Assembly: GCA_963751395.1 (NCBI GenBank)
Contig: CAVVUC010000002.1
Location: 434,001 to 498,000 of the forward strand
Direction of reading: 5' to 3'
DNA from: CAVVUC01 sp963751395
GTDB taxonomy: Bacteria; Verrucomicrobiota; Verrucomicrobiia; Chthoniobacterales; Chthoniobacteraceae
Length of the DNA stretch: 64,000 bases
In this document: piece after piece, positions 63,532 through 64,000 of the stretch
How positions within the stretch are numbered: the first letter of the stretch is position 1
Layout of the letters: every line of letters begins with the position of its first letter
Made by a program: the position numbers and the translations under genes
Notes under the pieces: model-generated
The model's database searches: none
The model's input: the letters and a program-made list of their open reading frames with translations, nothing else
What the model was told of the DNA's origin: nothing

Positions 63532-64000
63532 TTACCTTTGAAGCGCCTTGCGAAGATAAAAGAGGGTAACCGCCCCGACCTTCTGGAGGCTCTCGGGGCT
63601 TAGCTTGTCGAGCGTGTCGTCGGCCGTGTGCCAGTAAGGGTAATCGAAGTCGATCAAGTCGATGGTCGGAATGTGGGCCATGTTGAGAGGCACATGATCG
63701 TCCCAGATCGGGCGATTGAGATAGGAGAAATGTTTGCGGATACCCAGTGTCTCCGAGGCTTCGAGAATGGCGCGCGCGAGTTCCGGCGGTGAATCCGGCG
63801 AGAGCGTGATCGTGAGGTCTTTGTCGCCGATCATGTCCCACAGAATGCCAAACTTGAACTGCGCGTTTCGCTTCGTCTCGCGGAGGTTCCTTGCGTAATA
63901 GCGGCTGCCGTAAAGCCCGTCGGTCTCGGTGAATTGCGACACGGCTTCTTCACCGTCGAAAAGCACCAGCTCGACGCGTTGCGCCATCCCCGGATCAAGC
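63532..64000 (-). CDS. M28-family peptidase / glutaminyl-cyclase-like (5' end outside window)
   Basis: The frame is open to the right edge, so at least 156 residues of the C-terminal part are seen. VELVLFDGEEA holds the metal-ligand Glu pair of the M28 zinc fold, LWDMIGDKDL the next Asp, and WHTADDTLDKLSPESL the final His ligand. FSYLNRPIWDDHVP and IDLIDFDYPYWHT resemble the glutaminyl-peptide cyclotransferase branch. It is either an aminopeptidase or an N-terminal pyroglutamate-forming enzyme, probably secreted. Convergent with the GH127 gene and separated from it by no spacer. Confidence 0.88.
   Translation of the reverse strand, partial: LDPGMAQRVELVLFDGEEAVSQFTETDGLYGSRYYARNLRETKRNAQFKFGILWDMIGDKDLTITLSPDSPPELARAILEASETLGIRKHFSYLNRPIWDDHVPLNMAHIPTIDLIDFDYPYWHTADDTLDKLSPESLQKVGAVTLFYLRKALQR

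Overview
The window is a GC-rich bacterial chromosome segment that most resembles Verrucomicrobiota. The reasons are a run of cysteine-type sulfatases and other secreted polysaccharide enzymes, a very large PEP-CTERM protein built from autotransporter-type beta-strand repeats, a transposase with a DruA/DUF4338 N-terminus, and a bacterial microcompartment (BMC) shell gene inside a sugar-acid catabolic operon. The phylum is inferred from gene content; there is no rRNA gene here.

Layout. (1) Positions 3-22298, plus strand: one tightly packed run of secreted proteins. It holds four sulfatases, two SASA-type esterases, a GH5-like TIM-barrel hydrolase, a right-handed beta-helix protein, a jelly-roll lyase-like protein, a PDZ/toroid/HEAT protein, a transglutaminase-like protein and a pair of paralogues (62 and 17367) of a family I cannot name. 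Together they look like a locus for breaking down a sulfated, acetylated polysaccharide. Several genes carry single-base frameshifts, nearly all +1. (2) 22699-32063, plus strand: a cytoplasmic operon with L-fuconate-dehydratase-like enolase, SDR, Gfo/Idh/MocA, a solute-binding-like protein without signal peptide, two MaoC proteins, a CaiB/BaiF CoA-transferase, a DapA-family aldolase with a C-terminal encapsulation-peptide-like helix, and a double-domain BMC shell protein. An SDR and an amidohydrolase survive only as remnants. (3) 32137-35523: mobile DNA, comprising a group II intron with its reverse transcriptase, a truncated DruA-ISAs1 transposase and a MITE-like element. (4) 35612-40558, minus strand: a hypothetical secreted protein, a squalene/phytoene synthase translationally coupled to a DUF362 protein, and a TrpB2-like enzyme. 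(5) 40643-44140, minus strand: two HicAB modules, one with a degenerate toxin, followed by four unrelated small secreted proteins or lipoproteins separated by attC-like palindromes. This looks like an integron-type cassette array without an integrase. (6) 44279-47418: a CPA2 antiporter, tRNA-Arg(TCG) and an intact insertion sequence. (7) 47632-64000: a 3107-residue PEP-CTERM adhesin-like protein, a PAS-PAS-GAF histidine kinase, a structured repeat (second copy at 22357), a VKOR-DsbA fusion, a GH127 glycosidase and the 3' part of an M28 peptidase.

Most interesting candidate system: the operon at 23088-32063. My working model is that fuconate dehydratase makes 2-keto-3-deoxy-fuconate, which the tagged DapA-like aldolase would split into pyruvate and lactaldehyde inside a microcompartment. 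This would be a non-phosphorylated counterpart of the known Planctomycetes/Verrucomicrobia fucose/rhamnose microcompartment. The cassette array is the second candidate.
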